A stretch of DNA of 64,000 nt from RGIG3528 sp964653855 (GTDB lineage: Bacteria > Bacillota > Clostridia > Lachnospirales > Lachnospiraceae), in assembly GCA_964653855.1 (NCBI GenBank), contig CAZZFV010000002.1, positions 1-64,000 of the forward strand, written 5' to 3'. Shown here piece by piece: positions 9,127-17,085 of this stretch. Under the pieces are notes generated by a model. That model was not told where the DNA came from. It saw nothing but the letters and a program-made list of their open reading frames with translations, and made no database searches. Within the stretch, counting starts at the first letter, position 1; the number at the start of each line of letters is the position of its first letter. A program made the translations under genes and the position numbers.

Positions 9127-11118
9127 ATGAGAATTGCGTTGACAGGCAACCCAAACTCAGGAAAAACAACAATGTACAATGCCCTTACGGGCCGTAACGA
9201 AAAAGTCGGCAACTGGGCTGGTGTTACCGTAGACAAAAAGGAACACCAAATCAAAAAAATATACGCAGGCGAGAAAGAACTTATTGCGGTTGACTTGCCC
9301 GGTGCATATTCGATGTCACCCTTTACAAGCGAGGAAAGCATCACAAGCTCGTATGTAAAGAAGGAAAATCCCGATGTCATCATAAACATTGTGGATGCGA
9401 CTAACTTAAGCCGAAGCCTCTTCTTTACGACACAGCTTTTGGAACTCGGTGTTCCGGTTGTGGTTGCACTCAATAAGAGCGACTTAAACGAGAAGAAAGA
9501 AACAAAGATTGACACGGCGCTCCTTTCCGAAAAGCTCGGATGCCCCGTTATCGAAACGGTTTCGACTTCCCAGGAAGGACTCAAAAATGTTGTCGAAGCC
9601 GCAATCACAAGCGCCGGCAAACATCAAAAGGCACCGTACGTTCAGGGCGATATCGATTTGACGGATAAGCACGTTGTCGAAGAAGCCGACAAAAAGCGTT
9701 TCGAATTTGTGGATAAGATAGTTGCCGAAGTCGAAAAACGTAAGGTTCTCACAAGAGAAAAGAATTTCGGAGACCAAATCGACGAAGTGCTCACAAACAA
9801 GTGGCTCGGCATTCCGATATTTGCGGTAGTCATGTTCCTTGTGTTCCAGATTTCGCAGGTTTGGGTGGGTCAGCCGATAGCGGACTTACTTACGGGATGG
9901 CTTGATACGTTTAAGGAGTTTGTTCGCGGACTTCTTGAAAACGCAAATCCTCTTTTAACGGCAATCCTTGTTGACGGTATTATCGGAGGCGTTTCCGCGG
10001 TTGTCGGATTCCTTCCTCTCGTAATGGTAATGTATTTCCTTATCGCACTCCTTGAGGATTGCGGTTATATGGCACGTGTTGCGGTTGTTCTCGACCCGAT
10101 ATTCAAAAAGGTCGGACTTTCCGGTAAGTCGGTTATTCCTTTTGTTATCGCAATCGGATGTTCCGTTCCCGGTATCATGGCAAGCCGTACGATTCGTAAC
10201 GAACGTGAAAGAAGAGCAACGGCAATGCTTGCGCCGTTTATGCCCTGCGGAGCAAAGGTTCCCGTCATCGCACTCATTGCGGGCGCATTCTTTGACGACT
10301 CCGGTTTAATCAGCACAATAATGTATTTTACGGGTATTGTTCTTATATTCCTCGGTGCGCTTCTTGTAAACAAGATCGCCGGATACAAGGCAAGAAAATC
10401 GTTCTTTATCATCGAGCTTCCCGAATACAAGGCTCCTTCGCTTTGGGGCGCATTCAAGTCGATGTGCAGCCGTGGTAAGGCTTATATCGTTAAGGCGGCA
10501 ACGATCATCCTTCTTTGCAACATGATCGTTCAGATAATGCAAACATTCACATGGCACTTTACGGTTGCGGAAGTCGCAGACGAGTCGATTCTTGCATCGA
10601 TAGCAACGCCTTTCGCATATCTCCTTGTTCCGATTGTGGGCGTTCTTTCGTGGCAGCTTGCGGCAGCGGCGGTTACGGGCTTTATCGCAAAGGAGAACGT
10701 TGTAGGTACGCTTGCCGTATGCTTTGTCGGACTTGAAAACTTTATCGACACCGAAGAACTTGTAATGATGGAAGGTGCGGGTGAAGAGGTTGCGGGCATT
10801 ATCGCAATCACAAAGGTTGCGGCTCTTGCTTACCTTATGTTTAACCTTTATACACCGCCGTGCTTTGCCGCAATCGGCGCAATGAACTCCGAAATGAAGA
10901 GCAATAAGTGGCTCTGGGGCGGTATTTGCTTACAGCTCGGCACAGGCTACACAATATCTTATCTTGTTTACACAATCGGCACGATTGTTACCGGCGGAAC
11001 GTTAAACGTAACGGCAGCAATCGCCGGACTCATCGCGGTTCTTTGCGTGGTGGGAGTGGTTGTTTACCTTATTAAGCGCGCAGACAAGAATCTTAAGACA
11101 GAATACGCATTGGATTAA
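9127..11118 (+). CDS. feoB: FeoB ferrous iron transporter
   Basis: A 663-residue inner-membrane Fe2+ permease with an N-terminal G domain. GTPase motifs: GNPNSGKTT (G1), GVTVDKKE (G2), DLPGAYSM (G3), NKSD (G4). After a helical linker (~160-230) come the Gate repeats, including IGCSVPGIMASRT and MPCGAKVPVIAL with conserved Cys, and multiple transmembrane helices to a charged C-terminus. AGGAGG precedes the ATG with good spacing. Length is typical of the shorter clostridial form. It works with FeoA upstream and the small Cys-rich protein downstream in Fe2+ uptake under anaerobic conditions. Confidence 0.98.
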   Translation: MRIALTGNPNSGKTTMYNALTGRNEKVGNWAGVTVDKKEHQIKKIYAGEKELIAVDLPGAYSMSPFTSEESITSSYVKKENPDVIINIVDATNLSRSLFFTTQLLELGVPVVVALNKSDLNEKKETKIDTALLSEKLGCPVIETVSTSQEGLKNVVEAAITSAGKHQKAPYVQGDIDLTDKHVVEEADKKRFEFVDKIVAEVEKRKVLTREKNFGDQIDEVLTNKWLGIPIFAVVMFLVFQISQVWVGQPIADLLTGWLDTFKEFVRGLLENANPLLTAILVDGIIGGVSAVVGFLPLVMVMYFLIALLEDCGYMARVAVVLDPIFKKVGLSGKSVIPFVIAIGCSVPGIMASRTIRNERERRATAMLAPFMPCGAKVPVIALIAGAFFDDSGLISTIMYFTGIVLIFLGALLVNKIAGYKARKSFFIIELPEYKAPSLWGAFKSMCSRGKAYIVKAATIILLCNMIVQIMQTFTWHFTVAEVADESILASIATPFAYLLVPIVGVLSWQLAAAAVTGFIAKENVVGTLAVCFVGLENFIDTEELVMMEGAGEEVAGIIAITKVAALAYLMFNLYTPPCFAAIGAMNSEMKSNKWLWGGICLQLGTGYTISYLVYTIGTIVTGGTLNVTAAIAGLIAVLCVVGVVVYLIKRADKNLKTEYALD

Positions 11119-11182
11119 CAGAAAATACAAAATGTCGAATGCGCATCGGATTAATCGGTAAAAGATATCTATGAATATGATG

Positions 11183-11212
11183 CAGGGGTCAAAAGTTTGA
11201 CCCCTGTGTTTT
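11183..11212 (+). terminator. Probable feoB terminator
   Basis: Perfect 10-11-bp stem CAGGGGTCAA / TTGACCCCTG followed by TGTTTT. The T-run is short. The 3' arm doubles as the -35 of the next promoter. Confidence 0.65.
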
Positions 11213-11225
11213 AAGTTTGTATAAT
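11197..11225 (+). promoter_or_regulatory. Promoter of the FeoB-associated protein, overlapping the terminator
   Basis: TTGACC, 17-nt spacer, TATAAT. The -35 lies inside the 3' arm of the preceding hairpin. It gives an independent transcript for the gene at 11290. Confidence 0.75.
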
Positions 11226-11289
11226 GTGTTTTTAGTTTTAACCGTGTAGTGTGTTTTACCTTAAACCGTAACGAATTTTGGAGGCTTGT

Positions 11290-11478
11290 ATGGAAAGCAT
11301 AATTACAAATATTGTTCTCGTGATAATTATCGCGGCAATTGCGATTGCGATAATAATTTACCTTAAAAAGCAATCTGCGACAAGCATCGGCTGCATCGGA
11401 TGTCCGTATGCGGGTAAGTGCAATAATTCGTGCGGTAAGGGAAAGCGTAAACAAAAGAAAACGAATAAGAAGCAATAA
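11290..11478 (+). CDS. FeoB-associated Cys-rich membrane protein
   Basis: A 62-residue protein with one N-terminal transmembrane helix (about residues 5-25) and a cytosolic tail with CIGCPYAGKCNNSC (Cys pattern C-x2-C-x5-C-x3-C) followed by a Lys-rich end. This layout and the position after feoB match the small FeoB-associated Cys-rich proteins of Firmicutes; the Cys cluster probably handles Fe2+ or an Fe-S centre (inference). GGAGG lies 5 nt before the ATG. The 3' end of the gene is partly duplicated just past the stop. Confidence 0.9.
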   Translation: MESIITNIVLVIIIAAIAIAIIIYLKKQSATSIGCIGCPYAGKCNNSCGKGKRKQKKTNKKQ

Positions 11479-11546
11479 AGTAAAGTGTACGCACAGGAAA
11501 ACGAATCAGAAACAACAAAAGCGTACGCACACAAGAAGCAATAAAA
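11457..11546 (+). repeat. Imperfect tandem duplication of a gene 3' end
   Basis: A ~39-nt unit beginning GAAAACGAAT and ending GTACGCACA (11457-11495), which spans the stop codon of the Cys-rich gene, recurs as a diverged 35-nt copy at 11497-11531. A partial third copy (AAGAAGCAATAAA) follows. Confidence 0.6.
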
Positions 11547-11571
11547 CCGAGTGACAAAACAGAGCAACAAA

Positions 11572-11609
11572 AAGGACCCGGGGTTAATTTCCGAGCCCTT
11601 ATTTTTTGT
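11572..11609. terminator. Putative bidirectional terminator
   Basis: Imperfect stem AAGGACCCGG / CCGAGCCCTT with A-run to the left and ATTTTTT to the right, between the convergent Cys-rich and BIG2 genes. The stretch 11610-11708 beyond it shows nothing recognisable. Confidence 0.45.
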
Positions 11610-11708
11610 GCTCTTTTTGGTAGAGGCCGGTCCAATACTTTGGCCAATGTATCAGTAACCTTCTTCATCTTAATGATATGCCCCGAGAAAAAGTCATCAC
11701 ACGTTCAA

Positions 11709-12515
11709 TCAATTTCTTTTGAAAAGATTTTCCCAAAAAGACAGGAAAGGATTTTGATTTTCGCTTTCGGACTTGTCACCGCTATTTTCGGCGGACTCAT
11801 CACCGGCTTCCGGAGAGTCATCCGTATCTTCCGTGATGTCCAATAATTCCGGACTTGCGACGGTGTACAAATCGTCCAACGAAATTTCTTCCGAATCTTC
11901 ATCGATAATTACATCATCGGCAACGACGTTAACCACGCATTTTGCGTACTTTCCGCTCGCAATCTTGCAAAAGATCGTTGTTGTTCCTATACTCTCCGCG
12001 GTAACCGTCCCACCCGCGCTTACACGTGCGACTTTTTCGTCGTTGGACGAGAATATCGGCGTTTCGGCGGTGTTGATGGGGAAAATTATGTAGGACAGCT
12101 TTGCCTTTTGTCCGACATGAAGCGTAAGCGAAAGCTTGGATATCATGATCGCAACGGCAGGCGGTCCGACGGTAATTTGACAGTTTAACGTGTCGGTGAG
12201 TTTTCCGTTGTCGTAGATTTTTGCGGATATGTCAGCGGTGCCTGTGGAAACGGCCTTGACTTTACCGCTTGAATCGACTGTGGCAACGGATGTCTTTGAT
12301 GACGTAAAAGAAACCGTTTGGTTGTCTTTAAGGTTGTATACCCGAAGATAAAAGGATTTGCCTTTTACAACGGACTGTGAATTGACATTTAATTTTGCTG
12401 TAAGAGCATTCTCTGCGGCATATGTGCTCGTAAGCCCCGTATACGGCAAAGAGACGAATAGGATGAGAATTAAGCCGAAGGTTAATATGGTGCCAACCAA
12501 TTTTCTAACTTTCAT
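11709..12515 (-). CDS. Secreted protein with two BIG2 Ig-like domains
   Basis: A 268-residue exported protein. It has a Sec signal or anchor (MKVRKLVGTILTFGLILI, then ATYA-like cleavage near TYAAENA), a first BIG2-type domain (about 40-115; SVVKGKSFYLRV, SSGKVKAVSTGTADIS), a second one (about 120-190; LHVGQKAKLSYI, AGGTVTAESIGTTTI) and a long acidic Asp/Glu/Ser tail ending in NPFLSFWENLFKRN. BIG2 domains are bacterial Ig-like folds found in adhesins and S-layer-associated proteins. No enzyme domain is present. Start 12515 has AGGAGG upstream. It is divergent from the two-component system, so co-regulation is possible. Confidence 0.88.
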   Translation of the reverse strand: MKVRKLVGTILTFGLILILFVSLPYTGLTSTYAAENALTAKLNVNSQSVVKGKSFYLRVYNLKDNQTVSFTSSKTSVATVDSSGKVKAVSTGTADISAKIYDNGKLTDTLNCQITVGPPAVAIMISKLSLTLHVGQKAKLSYIIFPINTAETPIFSSNDEKVARVSAGGTVTAESIGTTTIFCKIASGKYAKCVVNVVADDVIIDEDSEEISLDDLYTVASPELLDITEDTDDSPEAGDESAENSGDKSESENQNPFLSFWENLFKRN

Positions 12516-12628
12516 GCGCCTTCCTCCTAACCAAATACTTTGTGTCACATCCGAGCACATTTTAAAACGCATTTTTGGCAAAATAATGTCAGAAATAAGA
12601 AATTTTGATGGCAGACCGGATTTTTGCC

Positions 12629-12656
12629 TTGTAAAATGCTCTTTTTTTGGTATACT
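12629..12656 (+). promoter_or_regulatory. Promoter of the two-component operon
   Basis: TTGTAA, 16-nt spacer, TATACT preceded by TGG (extended -10). It lies 139 nt before the response-regulator ATG, so the leader is long; no structure was recognised in it. Confidence 0.6.
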
Positions 12657-12794
12657 ATTAAGGAAGTTTTTATAAATACAAAAAATACTTTAGGTTTTGA
12701 TTTTTACTTGATGAAGATACACCTTATGGGAAGTTGATTTTTTGTTTCCTATGGTACATACATGTTTTGTGATTTTTAAGGGGAAGAATATATT

Positions 12795-13487
12795 ATGGCA
12801 AAGATACTTATTGCTGACGATAATCAGGATATTACCGATATACTTTCGGTTTATGTGGAAAAAGAGGGCTATGAGCCCGTTGTTGCGAAGGACGGAGAAG
12901 ACGCTTACAGGATGTTTCTCATGAACAGCCCCGTTTGCGTGCTTCTTGACGTTATGATGCCCAAAGTTGACGGCTTTGAGGTATGCCGCAAAATAAGAAC
13001 GAGATCCAATGTGCCCGTTATTCTTATAACGGCGCGCGGCGAAGATTTTGAAAAGGTCATGGGACTTGACATAGGTGCGGATGACTATATCGTTAAGCCG
13101 TTCAGCCCGAGCGAGGTAATGGCGCGTGTTCGTGCGGTACTAAGGCGTCTCCCCAAGGAAGATTCGAACAACCCCAAAAATACCGAGGCGATTATCGGAA
13201 ATCTTGAGCTTGACATCGAAAAATACGTATGCCGCATCAACGGCGAAGATATGAAGCTCACCAAAAAAGAAATAGAAACAATGTGGGTCCTCGCAACGAA
13301 TCCCGGAAAAGTGTTTACGCGAGACAATCTTCTTGACAGTCTTTGGGGACAGGATTATTATGGCGAGGCACGTACGGTTGATTCGCATATCAAGAGACTC
13401 CGTGCAAAGATTGACAAGGTTTCGCATCCGGATTGGGAAATCACGACGATCTGGGGCGTCGGATATAAATTCGAAAAGTTCGATTGA
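12795..13487 (+). CDS. OmpR-family response regulator
   Basis: A 230-residue two-domain transcription factor. The receiver domain (1-120) has the acidic pair Asp8/Asp9, phospho-acceptor Asp52 (LLDVMMPK), Thr79 and Lys101 (VKPF). The C-terminal winged helix (about 133-228) has the OmpR/PhoB signature LTKKEIETMWVLATNPGKVFTRDNLL and VDSHIKRLRAKID. The partner histidine kinase follows directly but is separated by the scaffold gap. The target genes are not evident; the divergent BIG2 gene is a candidate by position only. Confidence 0.96.
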   Translation: MAKILIADDNQDITDILSVYVEKEGYEPVVAKDGEDAYRMFLMNSPVCVLLDVMMPKVDGFEVCRKIRTRSNVPVILITARGEDFEKVMGLDIGADDYIVKPFSPSEVMARVRAVLRRLPKEDSNNPKNTEAIIGNLELDIEKYVCRINGEDMKLTKKEIETMWVLATNPGKVFTRDNLLDSLWGQDYYGEARTVDSHIKRLRAKIDKVSHPDWEITTIWGVGYKFEKFD

Positions 13488-13514
13488 TTTGAATTTTTGT
13501 AAAAGTATAAATAT

Positions 13515-13614
13515 NNNNNNNNNNNNNNNNNNNNNNNNNNNNNNNNNNNNNNNNNNNNNNNNNNNNNNNNNNNNNNNNNNNNNNNNNNNNNNNNNNNNNN
13601 NNNNNNNNNNNNNN
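13515..13614. other. Scaffold gap (100 N) flanked by an identical 9-mer
   Basis: Exactly 100 N between the response regulator and kinase genes. TATAAATAT occurs immediately left (13506-13514) and right (13615-13623), so the two contigs may simply overlap and the true gap may be zero or negative. Confidence 0.95.
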
Positions 13615-13638
13615 TATAAATATCTGTCGGTAAAGATA

Positions 13639-15126
13639 ATGGAAGAAAAAAAATTAAACATAATACCTGCGGGCAACAACAGGCTTTTTATAAGAACATA
13701 CATAAGCTTTGCCGCGGTTATCACGGTATTTGCGATTACGCTCGGAGTTCTTTACATGAGAATGTACGATGCTGCGCTCATTCGCTCAAATACCGAGGAT
13801 TTGGAACAAAAGGCAACAAATCTTGCGCAAAAGTGTTCATCCTTTTTTACCTCAAACGATTATTCGTCGTGGTATAATTATTACGAATATCTGATGGGAG
13901 TTGACGGGCTTGACACGATGGTTGTGTCAAACAGTAATGCGCATGTGCCTTTAAGCGAAAATTTCACGGGACAGTTTGTCTCTTCCGAAATGGACGACGA
14001 CACCGTACGCGAAATGACAAAAAAAGTAATAGAGACAAAAGAGGTTGTATCCGGAACAGGATTCTCAAGCGGACACGATTGCAAAACGATTATGGTCGGT
14101 GCGCCGGTAATTGCCTACGGAGGAGAATGCGCCGGAGTTCTTTTTGTGTTTATGGAAGTTGATGCGGAAAGAGCGGTTGTTGCGTCAACCACAAGGATTA
14201 TTGTGTTCAGTTCACTTGTCGCTCTTCTCATTTCGTTCGGCTTTGCGATTCCTTTTGCGAGGGCGCTCACCGTTCCCATTTCGTCGATGCGAAAGACGGC
14301 ACTCACTCTTGCCGCAGGCAATTATACAGCAAAAACGAACATCAAGAGAAAAGACGAAATCGGTGAACTTGCGACAACGATGGATTTCCTTGCGGACAAG
14401 CTTGCCGAAAACGAAAGGGACAGAAAGAACGCCGAACAGATGCGTCTCGACTTTTTTGCGAACGTTTCGCATGAGCTCCGCACTCCCATTACGGTTGTAA
14501 AGGCATATACGGAAACGCTTGCGGACGGTGTTGTGACCGATCCCGAAAAGATTAAGCAATATTACCAGAGAATGAATTCGGAATGCGTTGCGATGGAACG
14601 CCTTGTGGGCGATCTTCTCACGCTTTCAAAGATGCAAAATCCGGAATTTGAAATAGAAAAGGAGCCCGTAAACGTTAAGCAGATATTTACGGATCTTGTG
14701 CGTACGGCGGGCACGATGGCGGAAGAAAAACACTTAAAGATTGACGTCGATTTGTGCGAAGAGCCTTGCATTATGCTGGGTGACTACGGGCGTCTTCGTC
14801 AAATGTTCCTTGTCATAATCGATAACGCGATCAAGTTTTCACGTGAAAACGGAACGATATATATTAAGCTCACGATTTCCGACAAAATCGTCGCATCGAT
14901 ACGGGATGAAGGCGTCGGAATCGGCGAAGAAGAATTGCCTTACATTTTCGATAAGTTTTACAAGTCGAAACTCAGACAAAATGCGAAAGGCTCGGGACTC
15001 GGACTTGCGATTGCGAAGAATATTTGCCTAAAGCACAACGGAACGATCGATGTCATAAGCAAAAAGGGCGAAGGTACAACGTTTAAGTTTACGTTTGAAC
15101 CCGAAACAAAGGTGAGAATAAAATAA
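13639..15126 (+). CDS. Membrane sensor histidine kinase
   Basis: A 495-residue kinase partnered with the upstream regulator. TM1 is at about 16-40, an extracytoplasmic sensor domain at about 41-190, TM2 at about 195-217, and HAMP follows (ARALTVPISSMRKTA). HisKA contains FFANVSHELRTPI with phospho-acceptor His278. The HATPase domain shows the N box (FLVIIDNAIKFS), G1 (IRDEGVGIGEEE), F (IFDKFYK) and G2 (GSGLGLAIAKN). ATG 13639 is the first Met after the gap and gives a normal N-terminus (MEEKKLN), though no strong Shine-Dalgarno is seen. An apparent longer frame running left through the N run is an artefact. Signal unknown. Confidence 0.93.
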   Translation: MEEKKLNIIPAGNNRLFIRTYISFAAVITVFAITLGVLYMRMYDAALIRSNTEDLEQKATNLAQKCSSFFTSNDYSSWYNYYEYLMGVDGLDTMVVSNSNAHVPLSENFTGQFVSSEMDDDTVREMTKKVIETKEVVSGTGFSSGHDCKTIMVGAPVIAYGGECAGVLFVFMEVDAERAVVASTTRIIVFSSLVALLISFGFAIPFARALTVPISSMRKTALTLAAGNYTAKTNIKRKDEIGELATTMDFLADKLAENERDRKNAEQMRLDFFANVSHELRTPITVVKAYTETLADGVVTDPEKIKQYYQRMNSECVAMERLVGDLLTLSKMQNPEFEIEKEPVNVKQIFTDLVRTAGTMAEEKHLKIDVDLCEEPCIMLGDYGRLRQMFLVIIDNAIKFSRENGTIYIKLTISDKIVASIRDEGVGIGEEELPYIFDKFYKSKLRQNAKGSGLGLAIAKNICLKHNGTIDVISKKGEGTTFKFTFEPETKVRIK

Positions 15127-15157
15127 AATTTTATTGTAATATATTCAGGAGGCTTTT

Positions 15158-16921
15158 ATGGTTAATTTTAAGGAAGATGAGAAGTTGAACACTCTCAATC
15201 ATTCATGCGCTCATGTTATGGCTCAGGCTGTGAAGAGGCTTTATCCGAACGCAAAGTTCTGGGTTGGACCGGTTGTTGCCGAAGGCTTTTATTACGACAT
15301 GGATTTGGGCGACGAAGTAATTTCCGACGAAGACATTTTGAAAATCGAGAAGGAAATGAAAAAGGTTTGCAAGGAAGGAAAGTATATCGTACGTAAGGAG
15401 ATTTCAAAGGCGGAAGCTATGGAACTCTTCAAAAACGACGAATACAAGCTTGATCTTATAAAGGACCTTGACGACGGAAACATCACTTGCTATGAGCAGG
15501 GCGAATATATCGATCTTTGCCGCGGACCTCACGTCGAAAACACAAAGCTTTGCAAAAACTTTAAGCTTATAAAGCATTCGGGCGCATATTGGAAGGGCGA
15601 TGCCGCAAACAAGGTATTGCAGCGTGTTTACGGTGTATGTTTCCCGACAGCCGAAGAACTTGACGCATATATCAAGGAACTCGAAGAAGCAAAGGCAAGA
15701 GATCACCGCAAGATAGGTAAGGAAATGCAGCTTTTCATGGTTGATGACCTTATCGGACGCGGACTTCCCATGTTCTTGCCGAAGGGCTACACAATCTGGC
15801 GCGAACTTGAAAATTATATCAGAGATAAGGAACTTAAGCTCGGATATCAGCACGTTCTCACACCTTGCGTGGGCTCGGTTGAACTCTACAAGACGTCGGG
15901 TCACTGGGATCACTACAAGGACAACATGTTCCCGGCAATGGAAGTCGAAGGCGAAAGCTTTGTCCTTCGTCCCATGAACTGCCCTCATCATATGATGATT
16001 TACGCAAACCGTCCCCATTCGTACAAGGAGCTTCCCATCAGAATCGGTGAAATAGCACACGATTTCCGTTTTGAGGCAAGCGGAACGTTAAAGGGAATCG
16101 AGCGCGGACGTCATTTCTGCCAGAACGACGCACACCTTTTTGTGACTCCCGACCAGATTAAGAGCGAAGTCGCAAACGTTGTTGCGCTCATAAAGGACGT
16201 TTATAAGGACTTCAATATAACAAATTACAGATGTGTTCTTTCGCTCCGTGATCCTCTTGACACAAAGAAATATCATCAGGACGACGAAATGTGGAACAAC
16301 GCGGAAAACGCACTGAGAGACGTGCTTAACGATCTCGGAATAAATTACACCGAAGAAATCGGTGAAGCCGCATTCTACGGACCGAAGCTTGATATCAACG
16401 TTAAGCCGGCTGTGGGCAACGAATACACTCTTTCGACATGCCAGCTCGATTTCTGCCTTCCGATGAAGTTTAACCTTACATACATCGACAAGGACGGAAA
16501 CAAGAGAACACCCGTCGTATTGCACCGTGCGATACTCGGCTCCCTTGACCGCTTCATGGCTTATATCCTTGAAGAAACAAAGGGCAATCTTCCTCTTTGG
16601 CTTGCTCCCGTTCAGGTTAAGGTGCTTCCGGTTAAAAATGACGATCCGGCACTCATGGAATATGCCGAAAAGGTATACGACACGCTTTACGAAAAGGGTA
16701 TAAGAGTCGAACTTGACGATCGTGCCGAAAAGCTCGGATACAAGATGCGTGAAGCTCAAATGCAAAAGGTTCCGTATATCCTTGTTCTCGGAAACAACGA
16801 AATGGGAGAAAACACGGTAACGTTCCGTCTCCACGGTAAGCAGGAGTCCGAAACCGTGGCTCTCGACGCTTTTGCTGATAAGATTCATAATGATATTTTA
16901 ACAAAAAAATATGATTTATAA
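15158..16921 (+). CDS. thrS: Threonyl-tRNA synthetase lacking the TGS domain
   Basis: A 587-residue class II synthetase charging tRNA-Thr. It opens directly with the editing domain (LNHSCAHVMAQAV with His15 and His19; later CRGPH), then the catalytic core with RPMNCPHH (zinc Cys), RIGEIAHDFRFEASG (motif 2 region) and LHRAILGSLDRF (motif 3), and the anticodon-binding domain (about 485-585). Most bacterial ThrRS are ~640 residues with an N-terminal TGS domain of ~60 residues, absent here. AGGAGG lies 5 nt before the ATG, and only 31 nt separate it from the kinase gene, leaving no room for a T-box leader. Confidence 0.97.
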   Translation: MVNFKEDEKLNTLNHSCAHVMAQAVKRLYPNAKFWVGPVVAEGFYYDMDLGDEVISDEDILKIEKEMKKVCKEGKYIVRKEISKAEAMELFKNDEYKLDLIKDLDDGNITCYEQGEYIDLCRGPHVENTKLCKNFKLIKHSGAYWKGDAANKVLQRVYGVCFPTAEELDAYIKELEEAKARDHRKIGKEMQLFMVDDLIGRGLPMFLPKGYTIWRELENYIRDKELKLGYQHVLTPCVGSVELYKTSGHWDHYKDNMFPAMEVEGESFVLRPMNCPHHMMIYANRPHSYKELPIRIGEIAHDFRFEASGTLKGIERGRHFCQNDAHLFVTPDQIKSEVANVVALIKDVYKDFNITNYRCVLSLRDPLDTKKYHQDDEMWNNAENALRDVLNDLGINYTEEIGEAAFYGPKLDINVKPAVGNEYTLSTCQLDFCLPMKFNLTYIDKDGNKRTPVVLHRAILGSLDRFMAYILEETKGNLPLWLAPVQVKVLPVKNDDPALMEYAEKVYDTLYEKGIRVELDDRAEKLGYKMREAQMQKVPYILVLGNNEMGENTVTFRLHGKQESETVALDAFADKIHNDILTKKYDL

Positions 16922-16969
16922 GCTTAAAATTCAGTAATATTAAATGAATATTAAGACTGCCGCAATTTG

Positions 16970-16998
16970 TTGACACTTGTCCTTTCCGTAAGTATTAT
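16970..16998 (+). promoter_or_regulatory. Chemoreceptor promoter
   Basis: TTGACA, 17-nt spacer, TATTAT: near-consensus sigma-A type, not the sigma-28 pattern often seen for chemotaxis genes. Confidence 0.75.
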
Positions 16999-17085
16999 AT
17001 AAAAGTGACCGACACTCCGATTCGCGCAGAGCAACCGCTTTTCGGACATGCCGGACACATATAATTATTACGGGAGGGATTTTTT

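Noticed and set aside
13333..15126. A single long reading frame that begins in the response regulator gene and continues through the N run into the kinase
   Set aside because: The frame passes through 100 undefined bases and its first part is out of frame with the clear response regulator. The kinase begins at ATG 13639.
15127..15157. T-box leader for thrS (and similarly for aspS)
   Set aside because: The 31-nt gap before thrS and the ~60-nt leader of aspS cannot hold a T-box, and no T-box consensus is present.
16935..16953. Inverted repeat TAATATT-N5-AATATTA after thrS as a terminator
   Set aside because: Purely A/T stem with no T-run; too weak and probably chance in A/T-rich spacer.
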